Source: Saccharibacillus kuerlensis DSM 22868
GTDB taxonomy: Bacteria > Bacillota > Bacilli > Paenibacillales > Paenibacillaceae
Direction of reading: 5' to 3'
Length of the DNA: 64,000 bases
Assembly: GCF_000378145.1 (NCBI RefSeq)
Contig: NZ_KB899284.1
Span: 62,001-126,000 of the forward strand
The notes under the pieces are model-generated. The model searched no databases and had not been told where the DNA came from. It saw nothing but the letters and a program-made list of their open reading frames with translations. The position numbers were made by a program, and so were the translations under genes. Position 1 is the stretch's first letter. The number at the start of each line of letters is the position of its first letter. Below are positions 51,811 to 61,309 of the stretch, one piece after another.

Positions 51811-54459
51811 GTGAAAAAGAGACCGTTGAGAAAAATGATGGCTGTTGCATTGGGCTTCGCCATTCTCTCCAATTCCGCTATGATCCATCCCGCAATTGCG
51901 GCGCCTGATACTTATGAAGTTCAACTGCCGGCAGTTCCGGCATGGGGATACTTCAGCGATTCGTATACAACGAACCGATCTGAAAATCCGACCCTTGAAA
52001 CGAATGCGGCACTTCGCCTGCTGTCGGAATTCCTGGAATTGTGGGAGCCTGGGTATTCTTGGAATAACGGAACGCCGAAGATTCAAGCCGTACACGAGTA
52101 CAACATTCAGTATGTCGTAGACTTGGCAAAGACTCGAACGGCTGCCGATGAAGAAATGGCTTATCTGGTTGACCGCCGGGGACAAACATACGGAGCAACC
52201 GAAGGTCTGGGAATGCTGGCCGACGCTTATCGCGAGCTGAGCAATACGAGAACTTCGATCACCGGTGTTGCGGAAGATGCGACAACAGTAAAATATAACG
52301 ATACATTAGGTTCGAACAAAGGCGGGGATTCCGATTCGCCGCTTGGCAAGATGGTCGATTTGTTGGGCACGGTAAGAGGCAATTATGCATCGTCTAATCC
52401 ATCGAAATACTTCTTCCAATATATGCGCCCTTATCGCTGGGTGAATCAGCAGGAAGGTAACAATGATAATCGTATTGTTATACCAACCCTGGTTCCGGCA
52501 ATCAGTACTACACCGGAAAAGGACGGCGGTTTCCCGAGCGGACACACCAACGCTTCGTACCTCGCTTCGCTGTCGTTTGCCTATGCCGTACCGGAACGTT
52601 ATCAGGAAATGCTGACCCGTGCTTCGGAGATGGGCCATGCCCGCATTGTGTCCGGCATGCACTCGCCGCTTGATGTAATGGGTGGACGTGTGCTGGCAAC
52701 AGCGCTGGCTGCAGCTACACTGGCCGATCCGGCAAACGCCGATCTCAAACAGCAGGCGTATGAGCAAGCACATGATATTCTGCTTAAGGAGCCGCTCAGC
52801 GGAGAAGATCGCTTTAGCGATTACGAGAAAAATAAAAGAGAATATATCGAGCGCTTGACTTACGGTTTCCAACCGATCGATGATACAACAAAACCGATGG
52901 TTGTGCCGAAGGACGCCGAAGTACTGCTGGAGACTCGTCTGCCTTACCTGACCAGCCAGCAGCGCCGTGCTGTGTTGGAGACAACTGGTCTTCCATCCGG
53001 TTATCCGATGCTGGATGATCCAGAAGGTTGGGGACGTCTGAACTTGTTTGAAGCGGCCAACGGCTACGGTGCCTTCAATCATGATGTAACCGTTGAGATG
53101 GATGCATCCAAAGGTGGATTCTATGCCGAAGACCTATGGCGTAACAATATTACCGGCAACGGGAAATTTATCAAAGAAGGCACAGGCAAGCTGATACTGT
53201 CCGGAAACAATACGTATTCGGGCGGTACAGAAATTGTAGGCGGAACGCTGGAAGCGATGTCGTCGACTGCATTCGGTACTGGCAGCGTAAATAACGTTGG
53301 CGGTACGGTAACACAGAATGTCTACGGTGGCGATACGGTAACGAAGAGTGTTTATGGCGGCAAGCTGACGATCGGTGGCGACTTCACGCAGTCGGCAGGC
53401 GGAACGCTGGAACTGAACGTATCTGCTCCGAGCGATACGCTCGAAGTACAGGGCCGTGTACAAGCCGGCGGCACACTGAAAGTCAATTTCACCAATAACT
53501 ATGTACCGGCAGCAGGCGACTTTACGGTCATTACTCATGCTGCGGGAACTCCTGTCGGCGCATTCGATAGACTGGAAACGACCGGCCTGCCGAACGGATA
53601 CAGTGCAAGCCTGAACTACCGGAATGACCGAATCGTACTGACCGTGGCTGATACGACGGTTGGAACGCCGAATCCAGGCACGTCGAATCCGCCTTCGAGC
53701 GGCGGGGGAGGTTACGTAACCCCTGCTCCTTCGACACCTGCACCAACACCAGTATCGACACCTGCACCAACACCAGTAATCCCAACACCGGCGCCAACTG
53801 CTCCGCAGCCTACCAGCCCGTTCCGTTCGAACGTAGTGGACCCGGCGATCACGCTGCAGGCATTGACTCAAGCCGCAGCCGTCACGCAAAACGGAAGCCG
53901 GACGTTCTCCGACCTGTCCGCCGGTCACTGGAGCCGCGACGCTGTTGTCAAAGCGACCAAACTCGGTATCGTGAGCGGTTATGAAAACGGAACGTTCCGT
54001 CCGAACGCGTCGGTTACGCGTGCCGAGTTCACGGCGATGATCGCCCGCGCTTTCGGAATCGAACCGGCTTCATCTTCGGCTTCGTTCCGCGACACCGGCT
54101 CCAACTGGGCTTCCGGCTACATTGCAGCACTGTCCGATCTGGGTGTAGTGGCCGGTTACAAAGACGGCAGCTTCAAGCCAAGCGGAACGATCTCCCGCGC
54201 CGAGATGGCGGTCATGATCGCCCGTGTCATCAACCTGAACGAGCTGTCAACCGGCACAACAGCTAACTTTAGCGATGTGAGCGGCGATTACTGGGCAGCA
54301 GGCGCAATCAGCCAGGCTTCGTCCGCTGGTCTGCTGAACGGAACCTCATCTTCTTCCTTTGCACCGAAAAAGGAAGCCAGCCGCGCCGAAGCGATCACGC
54401 TGATCATCCGCGCACTGGAAAGCGACAGCTCCGTGAAGTCGCTGCTGGACAGCCTGTAA
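51811..54459 (+). CDS. Secreted PAP2-family phosphatase with autotransporter-type repeat and SLH anchor
   Basis: An 882-residue exported protein starting GTG 51811 after GAGGAG; signal peptide ends AIAA. The phosphatase domain (about 35-330) keeps all three PAP2 motifs: K-YFFQYM-RP, FPSGHT and R-IVSGM-H-SPL-D. Next comes a beta-strand repeat of the autotransporter-associated type (GTGKLILSGNNTYSGGTEIV), a Pro/Thr-rich linker (about 645-675) and three SLH domains with GYENGTF, GYKDGSF and NGTSSSSF. It would act on phosphate esters at the cell surface. A one-gene transcript with its own terminator. Confidence 0.88.
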   Translation: MKKRPLRKMMAVALGFAILSNSAMIHPAIAAPDTYEVQLPAVPAWGYFSDSYTTNRSENPTLETNAALRLLSEFLELWEPGYSWNNGTPKIQAVHEYNIQYVVDLAKTRTAADEEMAYLVDRRGQTYGATEGLGMLADAYRELSNTRTSITGVAEDATTVKYNDTLGSNKGGDSDSPLGKMVDLLGTVRGNYASSNPSKYFFQYMRPYRWVNQQEGNNDNRIVIPTLVPAISTTPEKDGGFPSGHTNASYLASLSFAYAVPERYQEMLTRASEMGHARIVSGMHSPLDVMGGRVLATALAAATLADPANADLKQQAYEQAHDILLKEPLSGEDRFSDYEKNKREYIERLTYGFQPIDDTTKPMVVPKDAEVLLETRLPYLTSQQRRAVLETTGLPSGYPMLDDPEGWGRLNLFEAANGYGAFNHDVTVEMDASKGGFYAEDLWRNNITGNGKFIKEGTGKLILSGNNTYSGGTEIVGGTLEAMSSTAFGTGSVNNVGGTVTQNVYGGDTVTKSVYGGKLTIGGDFTQSAGGTLELNVSAPSDTLEVQGRVQAGGTLKVNFTNNYVPAAGDFTVITHAAGTPVGAFDRLETTGLPNGYSASLNYRNDRIVLTVADTTVGTPNPGTSNPPSSGGGGYVTPAPSTPAPTPVSTPAPTPVIPTPAPTAPQPTSPFRSNVVDPAITLQALTQAAAVTQNGSRTFSDLSAGHWSRDAVVKATKLGIVSGYENGTFRPNASVTRAEFTAMIARAFGIEPASSSASFRDTGSNWASGYIAALSDLGVVAGYKDGSFKPSGTISRAEMAVMIARVINLNELSTGTTANFSDVSGDYWAAGAISQASSAGLLNGTSSSSFAPKKEASRAEAITLIIRALESDSSVKSLLDSL

Positions 54460-54501
54460 GAACTAACGTATTGATTTATCCACCCCCTTGGATAAATGAA
54501 A

Positions 54502-54528
54502 AGCCCGTCCTTATGGACGGGCTCTTTT
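54502..54528 (+). terminator. Terminator after the PAP2-SLH gene
   Basis: AGCCCGTCC (54502-54510) pairs with GGACGGGCT (54515-54523); CTTTTT follows. Confidence 0.9.
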
Positions 54529-54565
54529 TGCTATGTGAAGCCATGGTTTTTATGCGCAAAAGACC

Positions 54566-56269
54566 TTAGATCTTGAAGCGGCTTACGGCGTCATGCAGAT
54601 TTTCCGCGAGATGAGACAAAGCTGCCGAGGAAGAAGAAATCTCCTGCATGGAAGCAAGCTGCTGCTCGGCTGCCGCAGCCACGTTCTGCGAATGGTCGGA
54701 CGTCTCGTCCGCGATGTGCAGAATGCCTGATAGATTCGAAGAAGCGTGCTGCACGTGCGAAGACAGTTCGGTTGTTTCTCCGGACATAACTTCAACACGG
54801 CCTGTCAGATTGCCCATCAGCTCGAGAATTTCCTTGAAGTTCGTTTGTGTCCGTCTGATCGCTTCAAGTCCGGCCTGCACCTCCGTGCCTACCTGTCCGA
54901 TGGAACGAGTAGAATGCTCCATGTCGTTCTGAATTTCGTGGATCAGGCCCGAGATCTGTGAGGAGGACTGCTGGGACTGTTCGGCCAGCTTGCGCACTTC
55001 GTCGGCAACGACCGCAAAGCCTCTGCCGTGCTCGCCGGCTCTGGCCGCTTCGATCGCCGCATTCAGTGCGAGCAGGTTCGTCTGCGCGGCGATCGTCGAA
55101 ATGAACTGCGAGATTTCCTCGATTTCTTTCGAACGATCGTCCAGCATCTGAATAATCCTGCCGCTCTCGTGAACGGAACGATCGATCTCTTGGATTTGAA
55201 GAACGGTATCGTCGACGAGACGATCGCCTTCCGATGCTTTGCGGATTGTTTGACTGCTTACGTCCAGGACAGCCGAGGCATTGCCTGAGATGGACTGCAT
55301 ACCTGCTGCGACGTCACTAAGCACAGATGTACTGTCGTTGAGGCGATGTGCCGACTGTTCCGAACCGACTGCAACGTCTTGAATGGATTGAGCGATGGTT
55401 TCCGTCGCCTGGCTGGTCTGATCCGCACTGGCGGATAATTGTTCGGAAGAGGAAGCTACTTGATGGGACGTTTCGATGACTTCATTGAACGTATTTCTCA
55501 AACTTTCCGTCATCGTATTAAAGCTGCCGGCCAGGCTGGAAATTTCGTCGCCCGCCCGATCGTCTACTTGATGGGTAAAGTCGCCGCCGCCGGCTTGATA
55601 CAGCGAAGCGGTTACGGCGCCAAGCCGCTTTCGGATTCGTGAAGTGAAGAGGAAAACAAATGCAGTGGATAAGAGCAGAATAACGCCAAGTGCAATTAGG
55701 AATACCGTGAAGAAGCTGGAGAGAATACTGTCGATAATGCTTTGCGGCGCTCCCACGTAGAAAATGCCAATGACTGCTCCTGACGCGTCATGGAGCGGCA
55801 TGTAGGCAGCCTGATACGTATTACCTGCTACATTGGCTTCTCCGGTATACGGTTGTCCGCTATCGATCACAATTTGTTTCACCTTGTCCGATACCTGCGT
55901 ACCGACGGCGCGGTTGCCGTTGATTTGAACATTGGTCGCAACCCGGGTATCTCCCTGGAAGATTGTGACCGTACCGCCGCTGTCTTCGCCGATTGTATCG
56001 ACCAGTTCAAAGTTGTCGTTTATAACGGTTTCGCCCTTGAACAGTTTGCCGTCCGAGATGGACCATTCTCCGGGGTAGGCACTGTCGATATAGCGATAAG
56101 CCAAAGCCATATCATTTTTAGCTTTTTCGACTGCAAATTCCTTGATGCCTCGAGTTACCTGATCTTGTACAATCACTCCCACAATACCGGAAAATAGAAT
56201 CATGCAGGCGAGAAACAATAGATTTATTTTTGTACCCAATTTCATTTTCAGCTGCAGTTTTTTACGCAA
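54566..56269 (-). CDS. Methyl-accepting chemotaxis protein
   Basis: A 567-residue receptor. Membrane helices at about 14-34 and 185-210 enclose a single-Cache periplasm-facing domain with [24 protein letters not shown] follows (about 210-265), then the long signalling coiled coil with the hairpin tip around [20 protein letters not shown] and [16 protein letters not shown]. It would signal to CheA/CheW. The transcript shares its strand with the GAF kinase gene upstream; a hairpin stands between them. Confidence 0.93.
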   Translation of the reverse strand: MRKKLQLKMKLGTKINLLFLACMILFSGIVGVIVQDQVTRGIKEFAVEKAKNDMALAYRYIDSAYPGEWSISDGKLFKGETVINDNFELVDTIGEDSGGTVTIFQGDTRVATNVQINGNRAVGTQVSDKVKQIVIDSGQPYTGEANVAGNTYQAAYMPLHDASGAVIGIFYVGAPQSIIDSILSSFFTVFLIALGVILLLSTAFVFLFTSRIRKRLGAVTASLYQAGGGDFTHQVDDRAGDEISSLAGSFNTMTESLRNTFNEVIETSHQVASSSEQLSASADQTSQATETIAQSIQDVAVGSEQSAHRLNDSTSVLSDVAAGMQSISGNASAVLDVSSQTIRKASEGDRLVDDTVLQIQEIDRSVHESGRIIQMLDDRSKEIEEISQFISTIAAQTNLLALNAAIEAARAGEHGRGFAVVADEVRKLAEQSQQSSSQISGLIHEIQNDMEHSTRSIGQVGTEVQAGLEAIRRTQTNFKEILELMGNLTGRVEVMSGETTELSSHVQHASSNLSGILHIADETSDHSQNVAAAAEQQLASMQEISSSSAALSHLAENLHDAVSRFKI

Positions 56270-56354
56270 AGTTCGTCCGCTCCTTAAAAAAAGTATTGCT
56301 AACTATATCGGCGAAATTTGAAGGATTTGAAGAGAAAATGACTGGAATTCGACA

Positions 56355-56391
56355 CAAATAGACCTTTCACTTATGTGAAAAGGCCTATTTG
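56355..56391 (-). terminator. Hairpin between the GAF kinase and chemoreceptor genes
   Basis: CAAATAG-CCTTT-AC on one arm pairs with GT-AAAGG-CTATTTG on the other, with two internal mismatches. No long T-run, so it may attenuate instead of ending transcription fully. Confidence 0.5.
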
Positions 56392-56440
56392 ATCATAAAT
56401 TTTGAATGAAAATGCTTTAGTTGAATGAAAAAGCGTCTCT

Positions 56441-57772
56441 TCAATCTCCCCAAGCACTCTCAGGCAGCAGCATTGGCAGATGAAAAACGAAAGAGCTGCC
56501 TTCCGGCGAGGAGTGCTCCAACTTCAGTTCTCCATTCATCAATACGACAAGCTGTTTACAGATCGACAAGCCCAGTCCGGTGCCGCCGTAGCGGTTAACG
56601 TAACCGGGTGTATGCAGTTGGGTAAAGGCTTGAAACAGCATAGGCTGTTTATCTTTGGCAATGCCGGGGCCCGTATCTTTTACAGCAAACGTTAAATAAG
56701 CCGTTTCTGCCGCAGAACGTACTGGAGAAAATTCATTTCTAGCAGCGCAAGAAGAGATGACTGCCGCCGAATCTTCTGTAAAGCCTACCTGCACAACGCT
56801 TTCTCTGCCCCAAGACATCCGGACTTCGACTTGCACTTCTCCTTCATTCGTAAATTTTAATGCATTAGACAATAAGTTGACGAGGATTTGCCGAATTTTG
56901 TTCTCGTCCCCGATCCAAAGATCCGGTATGCTTGGCGGTACGCTAGCGTGCAGTCCAATCTTTTTAAGATTAGCTTCGGTTCTAAACATCTGCGTGACTT
57001 CAAGTAGACAGCCTCTCAGAGAGAACGGCTCGCATACGACTTCCATTTTGCCTGCATCCAATCTTGAGTAGTCCAAAATTTGATGCAGGATCGTCATCAG
57101 CGAACGTCCGCTGGACTGAATGATGCGCAGATACTCCATTTGCGTATCTGACACTTTGGACGATTGCAGCAGTTCCCCCATATTCAGAATGGCATTCATC
57201 GGTGTACGAATCTCATGACTGAGAATGGCCAGTAGATTGGCTTTCCCTTCCATAGCTTTCTTCTGTTCCTGCTCGGCCTTGCGCCACCTTCGGTACGTTT
57301 GATCCAGATCCAGCATGTTTTCGAAAAAAGCAGCGAGCGAGATCAGCAGTTCCACATCTTCCGGCTGATACGCGTAGAAGTTATGATCGAATGCGCACAG
57401 CGAACCGAACACTTCACCATCGCTCGTTCGGATGGGTACTCCCATAAACGAACAGCCGCCGATAAACGAGGTAACGCTCATATCGCGGGTCAAAGGGTGA
57501 GTCAGGTTGCTATCGATCACCAGCGGCCCGGGACCATTTTCGGTCACAAGATGACAGTAAGAGTCGGTATGATCGATCACTAATCCTTCCTGCAAAATCA
57601 CGGCGCTGCGGTTGATTGTATTGAGCACCTTTGTCTGGTCGTGGTCGCTTAGTGCGATACAGAATGTATTGGCAGGGATCACTTTACTGGCTGTATCTAC
57701 AATTTGGGCAGCGGAAGTATATAATTTCTCGGATAAGACGTCCATGACGTCGATATAAGTTGTTTTAAGCAA
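56441..57772 (-). CDS. GAF-domain sensor histidine kinase, soluble
   Basis: A 443-residue cytoplasmic kinase. A GAF domain (about 15-155, with CSFMGVPIRTSDGEVFGSLC) is followed by the H-box ILSHEIRTPMNAIL, N-box RQILVNLLSNALKFT, D-box VKDTGPGI and G-box YGGTGLGLSICKQL. A stretch of about 35 residues (SVVQVGFTEDSAAVIS...SAAE) is inserted between N- and D-boxes. I take TTG 57772 as start because GGGGGTG lies six bases upstream; a reading from 57796 has none. No response regulator adjoins. Confidence 0.88.
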   Translation of the reverse strand: MLKTTYIDVMDVLSEKLYTSAAQIVDTASKVIPANTFCIALSDHDQTKVLNTINRSAVILQEGLVIDHTDSYCHLVTENGPGPLVIDSNLTHPLTRDMSVTSFIGGCSFMGVPIRTSDGEVFGSLCAFDHNFYAYQPEDVELLISLAAFFENMLDLDQTYRRWRKAEQEQKKAMEGKANLLAILSHEIRTPMNAILNMGELLQSSKVSDTQMEYLRIIQSSGRSLMTILHQILDYSRLDAGKMEVVCEPFSLRGCLLEVTQMFRTEANLKKIGLHASVPPSIPDLWIGDENKIRQILVNLLSNALKFTNEGEVQVEVRMSWGRESVVQVGFTEDSAAVISSCAARNEFSPVRSAAETAYLTFAVKDTGPGIAKDKQPMLFQAFTQLHTPGYVNRYGGTGLGLSICKQLVVLMNGELKLEHSSPEGSSFVFHLPMLLPESAWGD

Positions 57773-57796
57773 AAGAGCACCCCCAGGTATGGTCAA

Positions 57797-58020
57797 GCTT
57801 TTATTGGATGAATGAAAAGGAAACTAGCTTTAGAAAAAAGCGAGAACATTAAATCGGGAATTTTGGATCTTTATAGCGAAAATTAGGGGGGAATAGCAGT
57901 TTATAGAGGCCTGCCTTATGAAAAACTACATTACTCTCTAAATAAACCGACGTTTCGACAAACTAAACAAATAGAAAAACCGGCTTTGCCCCAAAAAGAA
58001 TGCCGAGTTTTACGTTACCA
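57797..58020. other. Intergenic region before the thiamine promoter
   Basis: About 220 bases with no convincing gene. A GCCGG/CTCGGC-type imperfect hairpin near 57975-58013 is seen, but no gene it could terminate is identified. The right end merges into the thi promoter. Confidence 0.4.
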
Positions 58021-58049
58021 TTGCCATTTGCGCTGCGGTTCGCTATGCT
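58021..58049 (+). promoter_or_regulatory. thi operon promoter
   Basis: TTGCCA (58021-58026), 17 bases, TATGCT (58044-58049), placed just before the TPP aptamer. Confidence 0.65.
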
Positions 58050-58066
58050 AAAAATAAATCAAATAA

Positions 58067-58162
58067 GAATGCGGGTGCTGGATGAAGTCCGGCTGAGATT
58101 GGAGCCTTGTGCTCGGGACCGTTAATCTGATCCAGGTAATGCTGGCGTAGAGAACCTCATTC
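58067..58162 (+). ncRNA. TPP riboswitch (THI element)
   Basis: A TPP-sensing aptamer. P1 is GAATG (58067-58071) with CATTC (58158-58162). Conserved elements seen: GCGGGTGC, GGCTGAGA (pyrimidine sensor), then GGGACC, ATCTGATCCAGGTAATGCTGGCGTAGAGAA in pieces as the diphosphate sensor helix. P1's 3' strand (CATTCG) is also complementary to CGAATG in the terminator's 3' arm, giving a plausible switch: with TPP bound, P1 forms and the terminator folds; without it, the pairing prevents the terminator. Confidence 0.95.
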
Positions 58163-58171
58163 GAATTGTCC

Positions 58172-58204
58172 AAGCCATTCGTGTATTCTCGAATGGCTTT
58201 TTTG
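58172..58204 (+). terminator. Riboswitch-controlled terminator
   Basis: AAGCCATTCG (58172-58181) pairs with CGAATGGCTT (58190-58199), followed by six T. It is the expression platform of the TPP riboswitch. Confidence 0.9.
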
Positions 58205-58328
58205 TATATTCGCGAGGAAAAGGATTCGGGAGCGGGAAGCAAACGGCAGATTGACGGCTGCGACTTATCGCTTGAATTGATTTTCCGGTTCCAGCGTCCG
58301 GCATGATCTTGGAACGAGGAGGGGCATC

Positions 58329-59450
58329 ATGCAGAAAAATGCATGGAATCAGCAGGGGGAGACTGCTGCGGACAGTGGGAACACGGTACGCGAAACAATC
58401 TCTATTGAAGAAGAAACATCTACTAAAGAAGAAACAAATGATAGGGAACGATATTCTCGTCAGATGCTGTTCGCGCCGATTGGATCGGAAGGACAGAGTC
58501 GTCTAGCAGAGCGCTCCGTTTGTATCGTTGGCATGGGCGCGCTCGGTACCGTGTTGGCGAATCATATGGTTCGGGCCGGTGTTGGACGTGTACGTTTGGC
58601 AGACCGCGATTATGTGGAGCGCAGCAATCTGCAGCGACAGATGCTCTATGACGAAGAAGATGCCATACAGGCACTTCCGAAGGTGACGGCAGCCGAGCGC
58701 AAGCTGCGCAGCATCAACTCATCCGTGAGGCTGGAGACTGTTTTCGCAGACGTGACGCCTGGAAATATCGGCAGTCTGCTGCAGGACATCGATCTGGTGC
58801 TGGACGGGACCGATAATTTCCAGACCCGGTTTCTTCTGAATGATGCCTGCTACAGCGGAGGAATTCCGTTTATATATGGCGGCGCGGTCGGATCGCGGGG
58901 AATGAGCGCCATTTTCGTGCCGGGGGAGACGCCTTGTCTGCGCTGCTTGATCCCGACTGCGGATTCCGGCGGAGAAACATGCGATACGGTAGGTGTGATC
59001 TCGCCGATCATCGATATCGTCGCGTCGTATCAAGCGGTCGAGGCGCTGAAGTTTCTGGTGGGAGATCGTGAAGCGAGAAGGGAAACGCTGCTGTCGTTCG
59101 ATATATGGAATAATCACCATCACGCGCTGAAGCCGATCTCTCCGCGCCCGGATTGTCCATGCTGTGGATTGAAGCGTTATCCGGCGCTCAATCGTGAAGA
59201 GGAAACGGTGCTGTCGCTGTGCGGACGGGATTCGGTGCAGATCGCGGGACATGAACCGTTCGATCTGGAGCTCTGGCGGAAGCGGTTAGAGCCGGCTGCA
59301 CGCAGTCTGAAGACCAACCCATATCTGATTCGGGCAGAAATGCCAGAAGGCGAACGCCTCGTTTTGTTTGAAGATGGACGCGTACTTGTGCAGGGGACGG
59401 ACGATCCGGCCCGAGCCCGAACCGTCTATGCCAAATATATCGGCAGTTGA
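58329..59450 (+). CDS. thiF: ThiF/MoeB-type adenylyltransferase
   Basis: A 373-residue E1-like enzyme that adenylates the C-terminal glycine of ThiS. The ATP fold is CIVGMGALGTVLANH; DGTDNFQTR is the catalytic Asp segment; zinc cysteines are CLRC and CPCC. About 40 residues of acidic, likely disordered sequence (IEEETSTKEETNDRE) precede the domain, and about 80 residues follow the zinc site. GAGGAGGGG lies upstream. First gene of the operon, ahead of thiE and thiS, which is not the B. subtilis order. Confidence 0.88.
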   Translation: MQKNAWNQQGETAADSGNTVRETISIEEETSTKEETNDRERYSRQMLFAPIGSEGQSRLAERSVCIVGMGALGTVLANHMVRAGVGRVRLADRDYVERSNLQRQMLYDEEDAIQALPKVTAAERKLRSINSSVRLETVFADVTPGNIGSLLQDIDLVLDGTDNFQTRFLLNDACYSGGIPFIYGGAVGSRGMSAIFVPGETPCLRCLIPTADSGGETCDTVGVISPIIDIVASYQAVEALKFLVGDREARRETLLSFDIWNNHHHALKPISPRPDCPCCGLKRYPALNREEETVLSLCGRDSVQIAGHEPFDLELWRKRLEPAARSLKTNPYLIRAEMPEGERLVLFEDGRVLVQGTDDPARARTVYAKYIGS

Positions 59451-59476
59451 GGACAATATAAAGGAGGACGACAGTA

Positions 59477-60100
59477 ATGCGCGATTTTAGATTGTATGCG
59501 ATCACCGGTGAAAATTTTCATCCCGGTCGCGAACTTGTCGAAGTGATGGAGCAGGCGATTATCGGAGGCGCGGATATTATACAGTACCGCGATAAGACGA
59601 GCGGAAGGGAAGATCGTCTGCGCAAAGCCAAGGCGCTGCGAGAGCTGACACGCAAATATGATATTCCGTTTATCGTCAACGACGATGTCGACTTGGCGCT
59701 GGAAGTGGATGCGGACGGTATTCATCTCGGTCAAGGTGATCTGCCGCTGGAAGAAGCGCGGCGCCGGGTAGGGGACAAGGTCATCGGCATCTCTACACAC
59801 GCGATTGAAGAAGCGCTGCTGGCGCAGGAGCAGGGAGCGGATTACATAGGAGCTGGTCCGGTCTACGCTACACAGACCAAGGCGGACGTGGTCGATCCCG
59901 TTGGACTTGATTATATCCGCGAAGTTTCTCGGCAGATTACCATCCCGTTTGTCGCGATCGGGGGCATCAAGCTCGGCAACGTGGACGAAGTAATCGAAGC
60001 CGGTGCCACTCGGGTATGTGCAATCAGCGAGATCGTCAGCAGCGACGACGTGGCGGGCGCCTGTCGGGCATTTATCGATAAATTGGAAGGGAAAGGGTGA
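59477..60100 (+). CDS. thiE: Thiamine-phosphate synthase
   Basis: A 207-residue TIM-barrel enzyme that joins HMP-pyrophosphate and thiazole phosphate to give thiamine phosphate. Visible: IIQYRDK, FIVNDDVDLALEVDADGIHLGQ in pieces (the pyrophosphate site), GISTH and VAIGGIKLGNV. AAGGAGG precedes the ATG. The TenI-type thiazole isomerase looks similar, but the QYRDK and NDD motifs favour ThiE. Confidence 0.85.
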   Translation: MRDFRLYAITGENFHPGRELVEVMEQAIIGGADIIQYRDKTSGREDRLRKAKALRELTRKYDIPFIVNDDVDLALEVDADGIHLGQGDLPLEEARRRVGDKVIGISTHAIEEALLAQEQGADYIGAGPVYATQTKADVVDPVGLDYIREVSRQITIPFVAIGGIKLGNVDEVIEAGATRVCAISEIVSSDDVAGACRAFIDKLEGKG

Positions 60101-60104
60101 ACAA

Positions 60105-60305
60105 ATGGTGGAGCTGATCATTAACGGAAGCAGGCGAGAGGTAGAGGCGGCTACGGTGGTGGACGTGGTGAGAGAGCTGGGTCTTGCGGGAAGACCGGTC
60201 GTGGCCGAGGTAGACGGGGCGGTATTGACCGAGGAGCAGTGGGCATCGACGGAAGTGAGAACCGGCATGAATATCGAATTAGTCCATTTTGTGGGAGGGG
60301 GCTAA
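60105..60305 (+). CDS. thiS: Sulfur-carrier protein ThiS
   Basis: A 66-residue ubiquitin-like carrier. It begins MVELIINGSRREV and ends in VHFVGGG; the terminal glycine becomes a thiocarboxylate after ThiF acts, and gives sulfur to the thiazole. Four bases after thiE and four before thiG, so tightly co-translated. Confidence 0.92.
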   Translation: MVELIINGSRREVEAATVVDVVRELGLAGRPVVAEVDGAVLTEEQWASTEVRTGMNIELVHFVGGG

Positions 60306-60309
60306 ACCT

Positions 60310-61182
60310 ATGTCTGAAGCAAATCGAAATAGCGAAAAGCAAACGGACACGAATCGGAATATGAGCTCCAAGGCGGATTGGCCGAACGAGACTTATGCAG
60401 GTACAGCCAGAGATACTTGGCGGATCGGAAATTTGGAAATGACATCGCGCTTTTTCCTTGGCACCGGATTGTTTCCCAACCCGTTTGTACAGACAGAAGC
60501 GATCCGCGCCTCCGGCGCGGAAGTGCTGACGTTCGCCATTCGGCGTGTCGATCTGGAATCTGCGGAAGACGATTCTATTCTGCAGCATCTGGAGCCGGGC
60601 GCTTTTCAGTTTCTGCCGAATACGTCGGGTTCCCGAACGGCGGAAGAAGCAGTTCGTATCGCACGCTTGGCCCGCGCATCGGGACTGAGCGACTGGATCA
60701 AGGTAGAGATCAGCGCAGACGAGCGCACGCTGCTGCCCGATCCGATCGAGACACTGCGGGCGACCGAAATCCTGGTCAAGGAAGGATTCACGGTGCTGCC
60801 GTATATTTCGGACGATCCGGTGATCTGCCGCAAGTTGGAAGAAGCCGGTGCGGCGGCAATTATGCCAGGCGGAGCACCGATCGGGACAGGGCTGGGTATT
60901 CTGAATCCTTATAACATCGGATTAATCGCCGAAGAAGCGAGTGTACCGGTTATCGTCGATGCGGGACTCGGTACGGCAAGCGATGCGGCACTTGCGATGG
61001 AACTCGGCGCATCCGCTATTCTGATGAACACGCCGGTCGCCAAAGCCCAAGATCCCGTTGGCATGGCACTGGCGATGAGATTGGCGATCGAAGGCGGACG
61101 GTTGGCCCATCTGTCCGGAAGGATGCCGAAGAAGCGCTATGCTTCCGCCAGCAGCGGTTTGCAGTCGTTGATCGTGGAGTGA
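60310..61182 (+). CDS. thiG: Thiazole synthase
   Basis: A 290-residue TIM-barrel enzyme that builds the thiazole ring from deoxyxylulose phosphate, dehydroglycine and ThiS thiocarboxylate. LEMTSRFFLGTGLFPN opens the domain, the Schiff-base lysine is in WIKVEI, and phosphate loops are MPGGAPIGTGLG and VDAGLGTASDAALAMELGA. Family length is near 255; the first 35 residues are a polar extension with no match. The iminoacetate comes from glycine via ThiO, encoded next. Confidence 0.94.
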   Translation: MSEANRNSEKQTDTNRNMSSKADWPNETYAGTARDTWRIGNLEMTSRFFLGTGLFPNPFVQTEAIRASGAEVLTFAIRRVDLESAEDDSILQHLEPGAFQFLPNTSGSRTAEEAVRIARLARASGLSDWIKVEISADERTLLPDPIETLRATEILVKEGFTVLPYISDDPVICRKLEEAGAAAIMPGGAPIGTGLGILNPYNIGLIAEEASVPVIVDAGLGTASDAALAMELGASAILMNTPVAKAQDPVGMALAMRLAIEGGRLAHLSGRMPKKRYASASSGLQSLIVE

Positions 61183-61309
61183 ACGGATTGAGCCGCATAG
61201 AGGCGAATTAAGCAGGAACCGCATAATCGGTCGGCAATCGAAGTTTGACTGAAGACTATAAGGGCTATGAGAGACAGAGTCTTGGGCTGCCAAGGGAGGC
61301 GACAAGGAG

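Noticed and set aside
57975-58013. A second terminator on the minus strand
   Set aside because: The stem is imperfect and no minus-strand gene lies upstream of it.
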